From an uncultured Porphyromonadaceae bacterium (GTDB lineage Bacteria; Bacteroidota; Bacteroidia; Bacteroidales; Muribaculaceae), in NCBI GenBank assembly GCA_900541835.1, contig UQLL01000005.1, forward strand, positions 46,258 through 110,257: a DNA stretch of 64,000 nt. Direction: 5' to 3'. Below are positions 32,939 to 44,567 of this stretch, in pieces. The notes under the pieces are model-generated. The model did not search any database and had not been told where the DNA came from. It saw only the letters and a list, made by a program, of their open reading frames with translations. Made by a program: the position numbers and the translations under genes. Within the stretch, counting starts at the first letter, position 1, and every line of letters starts with the position of its first letter.

Positions 32939-35395
32939 ATGAATAACATCTTTGTAGCATTTTCGATTGTAGGAGCTGCGGCGGCCGCGCCCGCCATGGC
33001 CGTCGCAGCCCCCTACACGGTGCACGGCTCGGTGCTCGATGCCATGACCGCCGAGACCCTCCCCGGTGCCTCGTGCGCCTTCTACGCCGCCAACGACACG
33101 GTAAAACCTCTCTTAACACTCATGACCGGCGCCGACGGATCTTTCACCGCCGATCTTCCCAGGCCGGGCGAGTATCTGATGAAAGTGACTCTCGTCAGCC
33201 AGAAGCCCGTCAGCCGCTCCCTGGTCCTCACCGACGAGAATCCCGCCGTCGACCTCGGCACCATCGCCATGCAGCCCGAGGGCGAGGCTCTCGAGGAGGT
33301 GGTGATCACCGGCCGCCGCCCCGTCATCGAGGCAACCGGCGACAAGGTGGCATACAACCTCACCGAGGACCCCAACACTCAGACTCACACCGTGCTCGAG
33401 ATGCTACGCAAGGTGCCCATGGTCACCGTCGACGCCCAGGACAACATCTACATCAACGGCCAGTCCAACTTTAAGATCTACCTCAACGGCAAGGAGGATC
33501 CGATGCTCGGACAGAACGCCTCCACCATCCTCAAGTCGCTGCCCGCCACGAGCATCAAACGCATAGAGGTGATTCTCGACCCGGGCGCCAAGTACGATGC
33601 CGAGGGCGTGGGTGGCATACTCAACATCATCACCGAGACGCAGGCCAGCACCGACGGCCAGATGGCAACCATCACCGTAGGTGGAGGCGCCAACAACGCC
33701 CAGGCGTCTGTATACGGCATGGCCAAGAAGAACAAGGTCACCGCCAGCGTCGACGTCAGCTACTACAAGCGGTTCGGCTATCGCGAGGACAAGGGCGGCA
33801 TTGAACGCGAGACCTTCGACGTACCCTCTCCCACTGTCACCCGCCAGGAGATAGCTCAGCGACAGAACATCCATTTCGTCAACGGCAACGCCCGTCTCAG
33901 CTGGGAGCCGAACGACAAGAACCTCTTCACCATCAGCGCCAGCGGTTACGGAGGAGGCGGCAAGAACCATTACCGCACCACCACCGACGTGTTCGGCGAC
34001 AATGGCCTACTCCTCAGCCACTCGCGCCAGAAGCTCACTTCAAAGTGGATATGGAGCTCCATCACCGTCAACGCCGGCTATCAGCACAACTTTGACGACA
34101 AGGGTCAGAACCTCGTGCTCAGCTACCAGTATGTGGGAGGATGGAACAAGGACAAGTCCCGTACCACCACCCTGGAGTCGAGTTTCGACGACTTCGTGCC
34201 CTACACCTACGACTACACCAACGCGCCCACCAACGAGCATACCGTGCAGCTCGACTACACCAAGCCCTTTAGCCAGTACTTCACCCTCGAGGCCGGGGCC
34301 AAAGGAATCTTCCGCCGCAACACCTCCGACGGTTACACCAAGATCGGCGACTCCTGGAGCGACATGACCCTCACCGACCACAACACCGTGGACATGACCC
34401 AGAACCAGGACGTGGCCGCCGCCTACGCCACCTACGCCGGCACCTTCGGCCGCTTCAGCCTCCGCGCCGGCCTTCGGTACGAATACACCCGCATGCGCGT
34501 CGACTTCAAGACCGAAGGCTACGACAGCTTCCACTCCAACTTCAATGACTGGGTGCCCAACGCCTCGCTGGGCTACTCCTTCACTCCCACGCAGAACCTC
34601 TACGCCAGCTATCAGCAGCGCATACGCCGTCCCGGCGTGAGCGAGCTCAACCCACACCGCACTGAATACATCGATGGCTTCGTCAGCCAGGGCAACCCTG
34701 ACCTGGGCAGCGAGAAGAGTCACACCGTGGCTCTGGCCTACTCCAGCTTCGCCGGTAAGCTCGGCTTCAACCTGCGTACGTTCTATACCTTCTCCAACAA
34801 CCGCATCAGCCGCTACTCCTACGAAGACGCCGGCGACCTCATACATACCTACGCCAACGTCGGCAACGAGCGCGACTGGGGCCTCAGCGCTTTCGTCAAG
34901 TACCAGGTCAACGGACGCATGGACTTCTCCGTCAACGCCACCGCTCAGTACGCCTACCTCCGCTTCCGCGCACAGGAAATGCAGAACCACGGATGGACCT
35001 ACAGCCTCCACGCCAACTACAACTACTCCATGCCCTGGCAGATGTACCTCAACGTCTACGGCGGCTTCAGCACCCGTCGCTACGACCTGCAGGGATACTC
35101 TTCCGGCTTCAACTACCACGGCATAGGCCTGACCAAGGCCTTCCTCAAGGGCGACCGCGTCAAGCTCACTCTCTCCGGACAGAACTTCCTCAACCCCAGC
35201 ATCAAGTTCCGCATGGTGCAGAACGGCGCCAACTTCCACAATAACATGAGCGTCAAGGTCTCCACCTGGGACGTATCCATGACCGTCGCCGTCACCCTCG
35301 GCGGCCTCAACACCTCCGTCCGCAAGACCGCCAAGGCCATCAACAACGACGACGTCCAGCAGAGCAAGGGCGGCGGTGGCGGACTCGGGAACTAA
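32939..35395 (+). CDS. Outer-membrane beta-barrel receptor with N-terminal regulatory domain
   Basis: An 818-aa protein from ATG 32939; the frame open to 32858 would start inside the promoter. After a signal peptide (MNNIFVAFSIVGAAAAAPAMAVAA) comes a carboxypeptidase-regulatory-like beta-sandwich (YTVHGSVLDAMTAETLPGAS, residues about 24-115). Then EEVVITGRRPVIE, a plug-like domain with IYLNGKEDPML and LDPGAKYDAEGVGGILNIIT, and a C-terminal PF14905-type barrel. It ends in a polar, Gly-rich tail (KGGGGGLGN) beyond the last strand. It is likely a TonB-linked or peptide-binding outer-membrane protein; ligand unknown. Confidence 0.8.
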   Translation: MNNIFVAFSIVGAAAAAPAMAVAAPYTVHGSVLDAMTAETLPGASCAFYAANDTVKPLLTLMTGADGSFTADLPRPGEYLMKVTLVSQKPVSRSLVLTDENPAVDLGTIAMQPEGEALEEVVITGRRPVIEATGDKVAYNLTEDPNTQTHTVLEMLRKVPMVTVDAQDNIYINGQSNFKIYLNGKEDPMLGQNASTILKSLPATSIKRIEVILDPGAKYDAEGVGGILNIITETQASTDGQMATITVGGGANNAQASVYGMAKKNKVTASVDVSYYKRFGYREDKGGIERETFDVPSPTVTRQEIAQRQNIHFVNGNARLSWEPNDKNLFTISASGYGGGGKNHYRTTTDVFGDNGLLLSHSRQKLTSKWIWSSITVNAGYQHNFDDKGQNLVLSYQYVGGWNKDKSRTTTLESSFDDFVPYTYDYTNAPTNEHTVQLDYTKPFSQYFTLEAGAKGIFRRNTSDGYTKIGDSWSDMTLTDHNTVDMTQNQDVAAAYATYAGTFGRFSLRAGLRYEYTRMRVDFKTEGYDSFHSNFNDWVPNASLGYSFTPTQNLYASYQQRIRRPGVSELNPHRTEYIDGFVSQGNPDLGSEKSHTVALAYSSFAGKLGFNLRTFYTFSNNRISRYSYEDAGDLIHTYANVGNERDWGLSAFVKYQVNGRMDFSVNATAQYAYLRFRAQEMQNHGWTYSLHANYNYSMPWQMYLNVYGGFSTRRYDLQGYSSGFNYHGIGLTKAFLKGDRVKLTLSGQNFLNPSIKFRMVQNGANFHNNMSVKVSTWDVSMTVAVTLGGLNTSVRKTAKAINNDDVQQSKGGGGGLGN

Positions 35396-35404
35396 CCGAT
35401 AGAA

Positions 35405-35459
35405 CTGAGGGCTGAGAGTGGCAAAGCCACACAGCGAATCTGACTCTCTCAGCCCTCAG
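35405..35459. repeat. 14-bp inverted repeat with inner hairpin
   Basis: CTGAGGGCTGAGAG and CTCTCAGCCCTCAG flank an inner GTGGC-AAA-GCCAC hairpin in the gap between the barrel gene and the PadR gene. No T-run follows. Its GAGGGCTGAG unit recurs at 42319. Confidence 0.7.
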
Positions 35460-35473
35460 CCTAAGCTAACGCA

Positions 35474-35812
35474 ATGCCAATCAACAAAGAGAACATAGCC
35501 ACGCAGATGCGCAAGGGGATCATGGACTATTGCTTCCTGATCATCCTGGCCCGCCGTCGCGTGTACCCTTCCGAAATTATCGCCCACCTCAAGCAGGCCG
35601 GTCTGAGCATCAAGGAGGCCACCGTCTACACCGTGCTCAACCGCCTTACCAAGGAGGGCAAGGTGACATACCAGTGGGAGGAGTCCACGCAGGGGCCTCC
35701 GCGCAAATACTTCCTCATCACCCCGTTGGGCCACGAATACCTGCAGGCCACCCAGCAGGTCTGGGACGAAATCTCCGGCTCCATTTCCAAACTAAACGAA
35801 AACCACCCATGA
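35474..35812 (+). CDS. PadR-family transcriptional regulator
   Basis: Winged-helix regulator of 112 aa. The helix-turn-helix (YPSEIIAHLKQAGLSIKEATVYTVLNRLTKEG) at about 30-62 and the wing (VTYQWEESTQGPPRKYFLIT) match PadR subfamily 2, which lacks a long C-terminal domain. It shares a 4-nt ATGA overlap with the PspC-domain gene, so both are translated from one mRNA. It probably autoregulates that operon, as is usual for PadR-partner pairs; the ligand is unknown. Confidence 0.88.
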   Translation: MPINKENIATQMRKGIMDYCFLIILARRRVYPSEIIAHLKQAGLSIKEATVYTVLNRLTKEGKVTYQWEESTQGPPRKYFLITPLGHEYLQATQQVWDEISGSISKLNENHP

Positions 35813-36885
35813 GACCAACCTTGACAGTAAACCTCGGCGGCATGCAGTTCACTTTCAACGACAACGCCTACCGCCTCATGAGCCAGTACCTGCAGTCGCT
35901 CACCGACGCTTTCCGCGCCCAGGGCCTCGATGCAGACGAACTCGTCAACGACATCGAGAACCGTCGCGCCGAAATCCTGGACGAGACACACGACCGTGCC
36001 ACGTACATCGTCACCGAGGGCGACATCACATCGCTCATCGACCGCATGGGGCGCCCCGAGGAGATTCTCGGCGAGCAGGTCACCGAAGGCCCCGATTTCG
36101 AGCAAGTCAAGGTCAAGGAGACAGTCGTGCCGCCTCCCTACATTCCCCAGGCCCCGCAGCCTCTGCGCAAGCGCCTCTACCGCGTCAAGCAGGGTGCCGA
36201 GCTGGGAGGTGTATGCGGTGGCATCGCCGCATACGCAGGCTGGGATCCGACATACGTGCGCATCGCCACCGTCATCCTCGCTTTCCTGAGTGCCTCGACC
36301 GTCTGCATCGCATACCTCGTGCTATGGATAGTGGTGCCGCAGGCCAAGACTCCCCTGCAGGAGATGGAACTGCGCGGAGAGTCGCCTACTCTCAACAACA
36401 TCGGCAACACCGTAAAGCAGGCTTTCGGTTTCAACGAGAAGAACGCCGCCGCTGCGAGCGCCCCAGCGCCCTTCGAGAAGCTCAACCCGGAGCCGCCGCG
36501 CCACGCCTCACGTGCAGTCCGCTTCTTCGCCGGTCTCGGCAAGTGCTTCCTCGGACTCGTCGCGCTGGTATTCTCCAGCATCGTCATTGCCTTAGTCGCC
36601 GCCTTCATCGGCTGCTGCATCTGGGGCGTCACCATGCTTGTGCACGGCTCCGAGCTGCCGGCGCACTTCTTCCAGCAGATAGGTATCGTCATCACCGGCA
36701 CTGTCATCGGCGGCATACCACTGGCACTTATGGCCTGGTGGATTATCCGTTCGATTTTCCACCTGAGTCCGCGCTGGCAGATAAAGCCCACCTGGCGCCT
36801 GGCGCTGTTCGTGACCTGGCTTGTGACCCTGTTCATCTGCATCAAGTTAGTACGCGTCTACTCCTCCGCCATCCAGGCCATGTAG
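35809..36885 (+). CDS. PspC-domain membrane protein
   Basis: A 358-aa protein with ATG at 35809 overlapping the PadR stop. The N-terminal cytoplasmic region (1-120) contains the stretch LTVNLGGMQFTFNDNAY and an acidic helical part found in Bacteroidota PspC proteins. The PspC domain follows at about 122-185 (LYRVKQGAELGGVCGGIAAY, then a membrane segment ending LVLWIVVPQ). Three more membrane segments are in the C-terminal half (CFLGLVALVFSSIVIALVAAF, IGIVITGTVIGGIPLALMAWW, LALFVTWLVTLFICI). Likely an envelope-stress component controlled by the adjacent PadR. A strong terminator follows. Confidence 0.85.
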   Translation: MRPTLTVNLGGMQFTFNDNAYRLMSQYLQSLTDAFRAQGLDADELVNDIENRRAEILDETHDRATYIVTEGDITSLIDRMGRPEEILGEQVTEGPDFEQVKVKETVVPPPYIPQAPQPLRKRLYRVKQGAELGGVCGGIAAYAGWDPTYVRIATVILAFLSASTVCIAYLVLWIVVPQAKTPLQEMELRGESPTLNNIGNTVKQAFGFNEKNAAAASAPAPFEKLNPEPPRHASRAVRFFAGLGKCFLGLVALVFSSIVIALVAAFIGCCIWGVTMLVHGSELPAHFFQQIGIVITGTVIGGIPLALMAWWIIRSIFHLSPRWQIKPTWRLALFVTWLVTLFICIKLVRVYSSAIQAM

Positions 36886-36948
36886 ACAATTTTAGATAAT
36901 GAAATTCTGAGCACTGTCCCGGCCGCGACGGCCGGCTACAACCGAAGC

Positions 36949-36987
36949 AGGCCGCCGCCCACTCCGGGCGGCGGCCTCGGCTTTTTT
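36949..36987 (+). terminator. Intrinsic terminator of the padR-pspC operon
   Basis: A perfect 12-bp stem AGGCCGCCGCCC/GGGCGGCGGCCT, 5-nt loop, then CGGCTTTTTT; 64 nt after the stop. Confidence 0.9.
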
Positions 36988-37061
36988 CCGAGAATGGCTA
37001 TCGGAACTTTCCTTTGCCAATCCTGTCCCGGCACCGCAGCCGGACCATGGCCTGCCGCGTG

Positions 37062-37613
37062 TCACTCGTTCAGCGCCCGGTAGTCGCGCAGGAAGCGTCG
37101 CAGTGCCAGCGAGCCTATCAGCAGGCCCCCGGCGCCACCGGCGCACATGCCGTAAATCGTATGGATGTCGGCGCCTACAGTCCATACGATCACACCGATG
37201 ACAACAAAGGCAAAAGGTATCAGCACCACAATCGACTGCAGGTGGCGGCGTCGGCAGAGCGTGGCCCTGGCCACCACCTCGCTCACCGGCCAGCTCACGC
37301 AATCAATCTCGCCCACGCGCCGCATCAGCCAGTAGTCGATCGATGCGCTCGTCAGGAAAAACACCGTAGCCACCAGGCCGAAGACCCATTTGCCGCCGAA
37401 CGGCGACCCGGGGTTCACCACCAGCAGCCACACCATGACGATTGACATCAGCGATATGGCCACGAACCGCCGGTAGCGCCTATGCAGGTTGTCCAGCGCC
37501 GTCTGCGTCTTGCCGAATCTCACTCCACGTGCGAAACTTTCCGAAGCGGCCTCTTTGCCGAGCGCGTCAGCGGTGGCGCGCCAGGCGTTCCTCATATTCT
37601 CCAATTCCGTCAT
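37062..37613 (-). CDS. Membrane protein partner of the ECF sigma factor (183 aa)
   Basis: Not a recognised family. The N-terminal 45 residues are soluble and helical (MTELENMRNAWRATADALGKEAASESF), then there are four hydrophobic segments: VAISLMSIVMVWLLVV, WVFGLVATVFFLTSA, VVLIPFAFVVIGVIVWTV and MCAGGAGGLLIGSLAL. It overlaps the upstream sigma gene by ATGA. That position and topology (soluble N-terminus plus membrane domain) suggest an anti-sigma factor, though no zinc-binding HxxxCxxC motif is present. Confidence 0.6.
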   Translation of the reverse strand: MTELENMRNAWRATADALGKEAASESFARGVRFGKTQTALDNLHRRYRRFVAISLMSIVMVWLLVVNPGSPFGGKWVFGLVATVFFLTSASIDYWLMRRVGEIDCVSWPVSEVVARATLCRRRHLQSIVVLIPFAFVVIGVIVWTVGADIHTIYGMCAGGAGGLLIGSLALRRFLRDYRALNE

Positions 37614-38248
37614 AGTCCAGTTTTCTCGTTACTTGCAAATTTCGCCATACGCTCCTTGGCGCGGCGGATGCGCGTGGCCACTGTGTTTCGGCCCATGCCC
37701 ATCACTGCCCCTATCTCGTCGTACGAAGCCTCGTCGAGCCACATCACCATGATGGCGCGGTCTTCGGCTCCGAGAGTCGCCAGCAGCCTGTGAAGCGTCT
37801 CCACCTGCTCGCGCTTGTCGCTCGGCTCGTCCACCAGCGCGTACAGACCTTCAAGGCTCTCGCTCTCGCGGCCGTAGCGCGCCATGCGCCGTATCGTCGA
37901 CACGCACGAGTTCAGCACCACGCGGTAGACCCACGTCTTCATCGACGCTTCGGCACGGAAGCTCGCCAGGCCGCGCCAGATGTTCACCAGCGCGTCCTGC
38001 CGAAGGTCGTCGTATTCGGCCACTTTGCCGGCATACGAGAAGCAGATGGCGGCTATAGTGGCCTCGTGCGCCCGCACCACCTCCACGAACTGCCTGTCGC
38101 GCTCGTCCACATGCTCAGTGGCGCACGAGCCGTGCGCCACTGCAGCTTTGGTGGCCGACGCCATAAGAGCAAGCAATCGGCGGGCAAGCGCCGACATGTC
38201 CGGCCAAGCCTGTTCCGCCCCGGTGCCATATACAATAAGTCCTGTCAT
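37610..38248 (-). CDS. RNA polymerase sigma factor, ECF subfamily
   Basis: A 212-aa sigma factor. Region 2 at about 60-120 has ICFSYAGKVAEYDDLRQDALVNIWRGL and KTWVYRVVLNSCVSTIRR. Region 4 at about 145-205 has LHRLLATLGAEDRAIMVMWLDEASYDEIGAVMGMGRNTVATRIRRAKERM. The first 45 residues are extra relative to most ECFs; a start near MSALARR or MASATKA is possible. It ends in a 4-nt ATGA overlap with the membrane protein, making a probable sigma/anti-sigma operon. Confidence 0.85.
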   Translation of the reverse strand: MTGLIVYGTGAEQAWPDMSALARRLLALMASATKAAVAHGSCATEHVDERDRQFVEVVRAHEATIAAICFSYAGKVAEYDDLRQDALVNIWRGLASFRAEASMKTWVYRVVLNSCVSTIRRMARYGRESESLEGLYALVDEPSDKREQVETLHRLLATLGAEDRAIMVMWLDEASYDEIGAVMGMGRNTVATRIRRAKERMAKFASNEKTGL

Positions 38249-38375
38249 TGTCTAAAGTCTCTACTCCTTAGACGTTCCCGTGGCTCAAAAGTTTCATCCC
38301 CGTCCCCATCATTACCCGTTCCGGCGTGTCAGACGTGGGCTGGCGGCACACAGTTTGCGTCATGAGACAATAATT

Positions 38376-38406
38376 GTTGACAATTGCTGGTAATTGCGTA
38401 ACTTTG
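38376..38406 (+). promoter_or_regulatory. Promoter of the GNAT gene, leaderless arrangement
   Basis: -33 GTTG (38376-38379), 19-nt spacer, -7 TAACTTTG (38399-38406), then CAGT and the ATG at 38411. This is the same 4-nt distance as before prmA. Confidence 0.7.
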
Positions 38407-38410
38407 CAGT

Positions 38411-38923
38411 ATGAAGCCGGTAATTATCGAAACTGAACGACTCCAACTGCGCGAAATGGAACTTGATAATATTGAGGCATTGGCTACAATATTACAGGAT
38501 GACAGAGTAATGTATGCCTATAACGGCGCTTTTTCAGCGGATGAAACAATGGCTTGGCTACAGAAACAGTTCAGGCGTTATGCTGACTACGGATTCGGCC
38601 TTTGGGGAGTATTTCTCAAAGACACCGGAAAGATGATAGGGCAATGTGGAATTACCATGCAGGATTTCGATGATGCACAAGTGCCCGAGATAGGTTATCT
38701 CTTAGCCTTTGATTATTGGCATAAAGGCTATGCCATAGAGGCAGCAAAAGCCACAACAGCATACGGCCTTGGCATTTTGCGTTTTGAACACTTGTATGCC
38801 ATAATCCGCGACAATAATATTGCTTCTCAGAATGTTGCCTTGCGCAACGGCATGAAGCCGTTCGGAAACAAGACCGTGTTCTACCGAGGTGTTGTAATGC
38901 CTCATGTAGTTTATAGGACATGA
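38411..38923 (+). CDS. GNAT acetyltransferase, RimJ/RimL type
   Basis: A 170-aa single-domain acetyltransferase. It starts IIETERLQLREME, the typical first strand of the RimJ/RimL subgroup. GYLLAFDYWHKGYAIEAAKA is the acetyl-CoA-binding loop region and NVALRNGMKPFGNK is the end-of-core motif. Substrates in this group include protein N-termini and small amines; which applies here is unknown. GC is lower than in the flanking core genes. It is followed 37 nt later by a VOC-family gene in the same direction. Confidence 0.82.
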   Translation: MKPVIIETERLQLREMELDNIEALATILQDDRVMYAYNGAFSADETMAWLQKQFRRYADYGFGLWGVFLKDTGKMIGQCGITMQDFDDAQVPEIGYLLAFDYWHKGYAIEAAKATTAYGLGILRFEHLYAIIRDNNIASQNVALRNGMKPFGNKTVFYRGVVMPHVVYRT

Positions 38924-38960
38924 CTCCATCGTTTCAGTGGTAATTGTGGAACTCCGCATC

Positions 38961-39347
38961 ATGAAAATCGAACACATCGCCATATGGACGGAAGACTTAG
39001 AAGTAATGCGCGACTTCTATGTCAAGTATTTTGGATTGTCCTGCAACAACAGGTACCACAATCCAAACAAGAATTTCAGTTCCTACTTTCTTTCGTTCGG
39101 AGAGGGCGGGACCCGTATAGAGCTTATGGTTATGCCTGGAAAGGAAGAACTCGAAAATCGCTATGACTTCAAGGGTCTGGCTCATTTCGCCATAAGCCTC
39201 GGCAGTAAGGAATCAGTCTGGGAACTGACTGAACGACTTCGAGCAGAAGGATACACTGTACTCAGCGAGCCCCGTACCACTGGTGACGGCTATTTCGAGA
39301 GCGCCATTGCAGACCCCGAAGGGAACTACGTTGAACTTACCGAATAA
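38961..39347 (+). CDS. VOC-superfamily (glyoxalase/dioxygenase-fold) protein
   Basis: A 128-aa protein from ATG 38961. It has two beta-alpha-beta-beta-beta modules: the first starts IEHIAIWTEDLEVMRDFYVKYF and continues through RIELM, the second starts LAHFAISLGSKESVWELTERL and ends ESAIADPEGNYVELTE. Metal-ligand positions typical of the fold are His4 region, Glu of IELM, His of LAHFAI and the final Glu of YVELTE. It may be a glyoxalase-like or resistance-type enzyme; the reaction is unknown. Probably co-transcribed with the GNAT gene. Confidence 0.82.
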   Translation: MKIEHIAIWTEDLEVMRDFYVKYFGLSCNNRYHNPNKNFSSYFLSFGEGGTRIELMVMPGKEELENRYDFKGLAHFAISLGSKESVWELTERLRAEGYTVLSEPRTTGDGYFESAIADPEGNYVELTE

Positions 39348-39381
39348 AACATGGCATCAAACATCATATATAGACATAATA

Positions 39382-39415
39382 AAACAGGTCTGTCATTAGT
39401 TTGGCAGACCTGTTT
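39382..39415. terminator. Bidirectional terminator between VOC gene and ppdK
   Basis: A perfect 11-bp stem AAACAGGTCTG/CAGACCTGTTT, 12-nt loop; on the minus strand it is followed by TATTATG after a TTT end. It serves convergent genes. Confidence 0.75.
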
Positions 39416-39460
39416 AACTTAGTGGATATTAGTCTTTAGACTAATTGTATTGCCTATCTC

Positions 39461-42178
<2,718 letters not shown>

Positions 42179-42269
42179 GGGGTATATCTAAGTTTTTCGT
42201 AGTCGTGGTTGTACGCTGTTTTGACTCATAAGTAACGCTCCCGGCGCGGGTTCGATTGCTTATGGGCTG

Positions 42270-42277
42270 CAAAGTTA
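42270..42277 (-). promoter_or_regulatory. -7 box of ppdK with a long leader
   Basis: TAACTTTG on the minus strand, with CTTG about 20 nt upstream as a weak -33. The box ends 91 nt before the ATG, giving a leader of roughly 85 nt. I recognise no riboswitch in it. Confidence 0.55.
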
Positions 42278-42318
42278 ATGATTTTTGGCGAATTACCCAA
42301 GAGTTTTGACGTTTTTTA

Positions 42319-42388
42319 GCCGAGGGCTGAGGGAGGGCAGAGGCGTGCACTGGTTGTCGCCGGTATCTCGGCTCTCGGCTCTCGGCTT
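42319..42388. repeat. Imperfect inverted repeat of GAGGGCTGAG / CTCGGCTCTCGGCT units
   Basis: AGCCGAGGGCTGAGGG at one end and CTCGGCTCTCGGCT at the other flank 40 nt between ppdK and the propeller gene. It is related to the repeat at 35405 and a short unit near 58757. No T-run sits on the correct side for either gene. Confidence 0.5.
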
Positions 42389-44462
42389 AACGGTGGATGC
42401 GCTTGGAGACGTGGCCGTCGGTGTCGCGGACGATGTGGATGCGGCCGGACAGGGGCGTGGTGACGCGCAGGCCGTCGAGGGTGTAGAAGGTCTCGGAACC
42501 GGCAGTGGGGGCGGAGGTCGTGTCCACGCCGCCGTAGACGTTGATGGTGGCCGAGGAGATGCCGCCGCTGGCTTCGTGGGCGAGCCACACGCGGTCGCGA
42601 GCTGGATCTATGCGTACCTGGATGGGCCAGGGGTTGGCGATGCCGGAGTTGTTGACGGTATGGGAATGCCATTTGTCGATGCTCGCGGCAGGGTCGAAGC
42701 TGACCAGGCCGATGTCCCAGGCGGCGAGCCACAGGCGGTCATCCTTGTCGATGTCCAGGTCTGTTATGCAGTTGGAGCCGACGGGGGAGTTATGGCGGTC
42801 GTAGATCTCCCATCGGGTGCCGTCGAAGCCGATGAGACCGCCGCCGTATTCGGCACCTGAAACGGGGATGTTGATTACCTGGCGGTTGTTCATCCACACC
42901 TTATTGTGTGAGTCGACATTGTGTGAGTCGACCTTGATGCTGGAGATGTAGTTGTAGGGGAGTGGCGAGTTCTCGGAGTCGTACTTGGCCCAGGTCTGTC
43001 CGTCGAAGCAGAGCAGGCCGAGGTCGTAGATGCTCAGCCACACGCGGTCGGTGCGGTCCACGGTTAGGGCTGTCACCCAGTCGCCGGGCATGGGGGTGTT
43101 GGCGCTGGTGTAGGTGGTCCAGCGGGCGCCGTCGGAGGCGAGGGAGAAGAGTCCGGCGTTCGTGCCCACCCAGAGGTTGTTGTGGGAGTCGAAGGCGAGG
43201 CGGTTTATGCGGTTCGAGGTGGCGGTCATGGGTGTGTCCGCCCAGCGTATGGCGGTGGTGTCGTCGCCGGAGATGACCACGAGTGCGGTGTCGGGGTTCC
43301 AGGGTGCTACCCATAGGCGGCCCTGGCGGTCGAATGCGGCGGCGCTGACGGCGGGCGTGAACCCTCTGTCGCTCTGCTCGTTCTCCCCTTCACTGTTGAA
43401 GTGGTGCTTCCAGCGGCCCTCTCCGGCGTATTGCTGGAGACTGTATTCGGTGACGAATAAGACGTTGCCGTGGCTGTCGGCGCAGGACACGTCGTATAGG
43501 GTGTTGGTATGGAGGCCGTTGCGGCAGATGTCTACGGGGGTGAAGGCGCCGTCCTTGAGGCGCAGCAGGCCGTGGCGGCGGGTGCCGACCCACACGCAGT
43601 CGCCGTAAGCGGCCACGGAGTAGACCATGTCGGAGGCGTACTCGGTCGGGAGAGGGTAGGTTCGGAACGTCTGGCCGTCGTATTTCACTACTGTGTTGCC
43701 GCAGGCCATCCACAGGTTGCACTGTGCGTCGAAATCGATGTCGAGGAGGTCGTCGGAGGGGAGATGTCCCGCGGCGCGGGTAAATGAGGTGAACTGCTGT
43801 CCGTCGTATCTCTTGAGCCCACGGTTGGTGGCGAGCCACTTGTTGCCGTCGGCGTCGACGAGGATGTCGCGGATGTCGCTGTGGTCGCAGTCTATGATGG
43901 TCGTTTGGCCGTTGGCTGTGAGGTAGCCGAAGATGTAACCGCCGAACCAGAGAGTGTGGTTGCGGTCCATTGCCAGGGCGTTGAAGATGGGGTAGTGGTG
44001 GATGTCGGCGGCTGGGTCGGGGGTGTAGACGGAGACCTGGTCGCCGCTGAGCACGTAGATGTCGTGGAGGGAGCCGATGTAGACCTTGCCGGAAACGTCG
44101 TCGAAGGCGAAGCTGCTCTGGCCCTGGAAGGGGAAGCGGTAGTTGCGGAAGCCCTGGCTGTCGTATGTGCTGACGCCGAGGTACTGTCCGCCGAGCCACA
44201 CCTTGCCGTTGTGCTCGGCCAGTCCGAGAATCTTGTTGTCGGCCAGGCCGTCGGTGCGGTCGAGGAAGCGACTGTCGCCGCTGTTGACGTCGTAGATGAC
44301 GAGTCCTCCGTCGGTGGCGAGGTAGAGCTTGCCGTCGCGGGCGATGATCTTGGTCACCCAGTCGGTGCTCAGGTGGTTCTCCCAGCCGCTGACTTCGGCA
44401 CGACAGAAACCGCCGAATGTCAGCACGAGGAGAACTGCTGTCAAAACGCTTGTTCTTTGCAT
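42387..44462 (-). CDS. Secreted beta-propeller protein (two-component-regulator propeller repeats)
   Basis: A 691-aa extracytoplasmic protein. Signal peptide MQRTSVLTAVLLVLTFGGFCRA is followed by repeated propeller blades of the Reg_prop type, for example LYLATDGGLVIYD, VWLGGQYLGVSTYD, LWVGTNAGLFSL and LWLAAWDIGLVSFD. The C-terminal 60 residues (FYTLDGLRVTTPLSGRIHIVRDTDG) have the layout of a Bacteroidota C-terminal sorting domain ending in KRIHR. There is no histidine kinase or HTH domain, so this is a free-standing propeller protein rather than a hybrid sensor. A VDSHN-VDSHN duplication is at about residues 512-521. Confidence 0.78.
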   Translation of the reverse strand: MQRTSVLTAVLLVLTFGGFCRAEVSGWENHLSTDWVTKIIARDGKLYLATDGGLVIYDVNSGDSRFLDRTDGLADNKILGLAEHNGKVWLGGQYLGVSTYDSQGFRNYRFPFQGQSSFAFDDVSGKVYIGSLHDIYVLSGDQVSVYTPDPAADIHHYPIFNALAMDRNHTLWFGGYIFGYLTANGQTTIIDCDHSDIRDILVDADGNKWLATNRGLKRYDGQQFTSFTRAAGHLPSDDLLDIDFDAQCNLWMACGNTVVKYDGQTFRTYPLPTEYASDMVYSVAAYGDCVWVGTRRHGLLRLKDGAFTPVDICRNGLHTNTLYDVSCADSHGNVLFVTEYSLQQYAGEGRWKHHFNSEGENEQSDRGFTPAVSAAAFDRQGRLWVAPWNPDTALVVISGDDTTAIRWADTPMTATSNRINRLAFDSHNNLWVGTNAGLFSLASDGARWTTYTSANTPMPGDWVTALTVDRTDRVWLSIYDLGLLCFDGQTWAKYDSENSPLPYNYISSIKVDSHNVDSHNKVWMNNRQVINIPVSGAEYGGGLIGFDGTRWEIYDRHNSPVGSNCITDLDIDKDDRLWLAAWDIGLVSFDPAASIDKWHSHTVNNSGIANPWPIQVRIDPARDRVWLAHEASGGISSATINVYGGVDTTSAPTAGSETFYTLDGLRVTTPLSGRIHIVRDTDGHVSKRIHR
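42903..42932. repeat. Perfect 15-bp tandem duplication in the propeller gene
   Basis: ATTGTGTGAGTCGAC occurs twice head to tail. It adds five residues in frame (VDSHN VDSHN), in a loop between propeller strands. Confidence 0.9.
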
Positions 44463-44567
44463 GAGATGGAGGCTTGATGGTCTGCTTTTTTTGTGTTGTG
44501 TCTCATTGTGTGATTGCTTTGTCTCTTGTGAAGTTGTGATAAATTGACGTCTTGCGCAAAGTATTCG

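Noticed and set aside
42319..42388. Inverted repeat as terminator of the ppdK or propeller gene
   Set aside because: The T-run lies on the upstream side for the plus strand and an A-run follows on the minus strand, so it cannot act as an intrinsic terminator in either direction.
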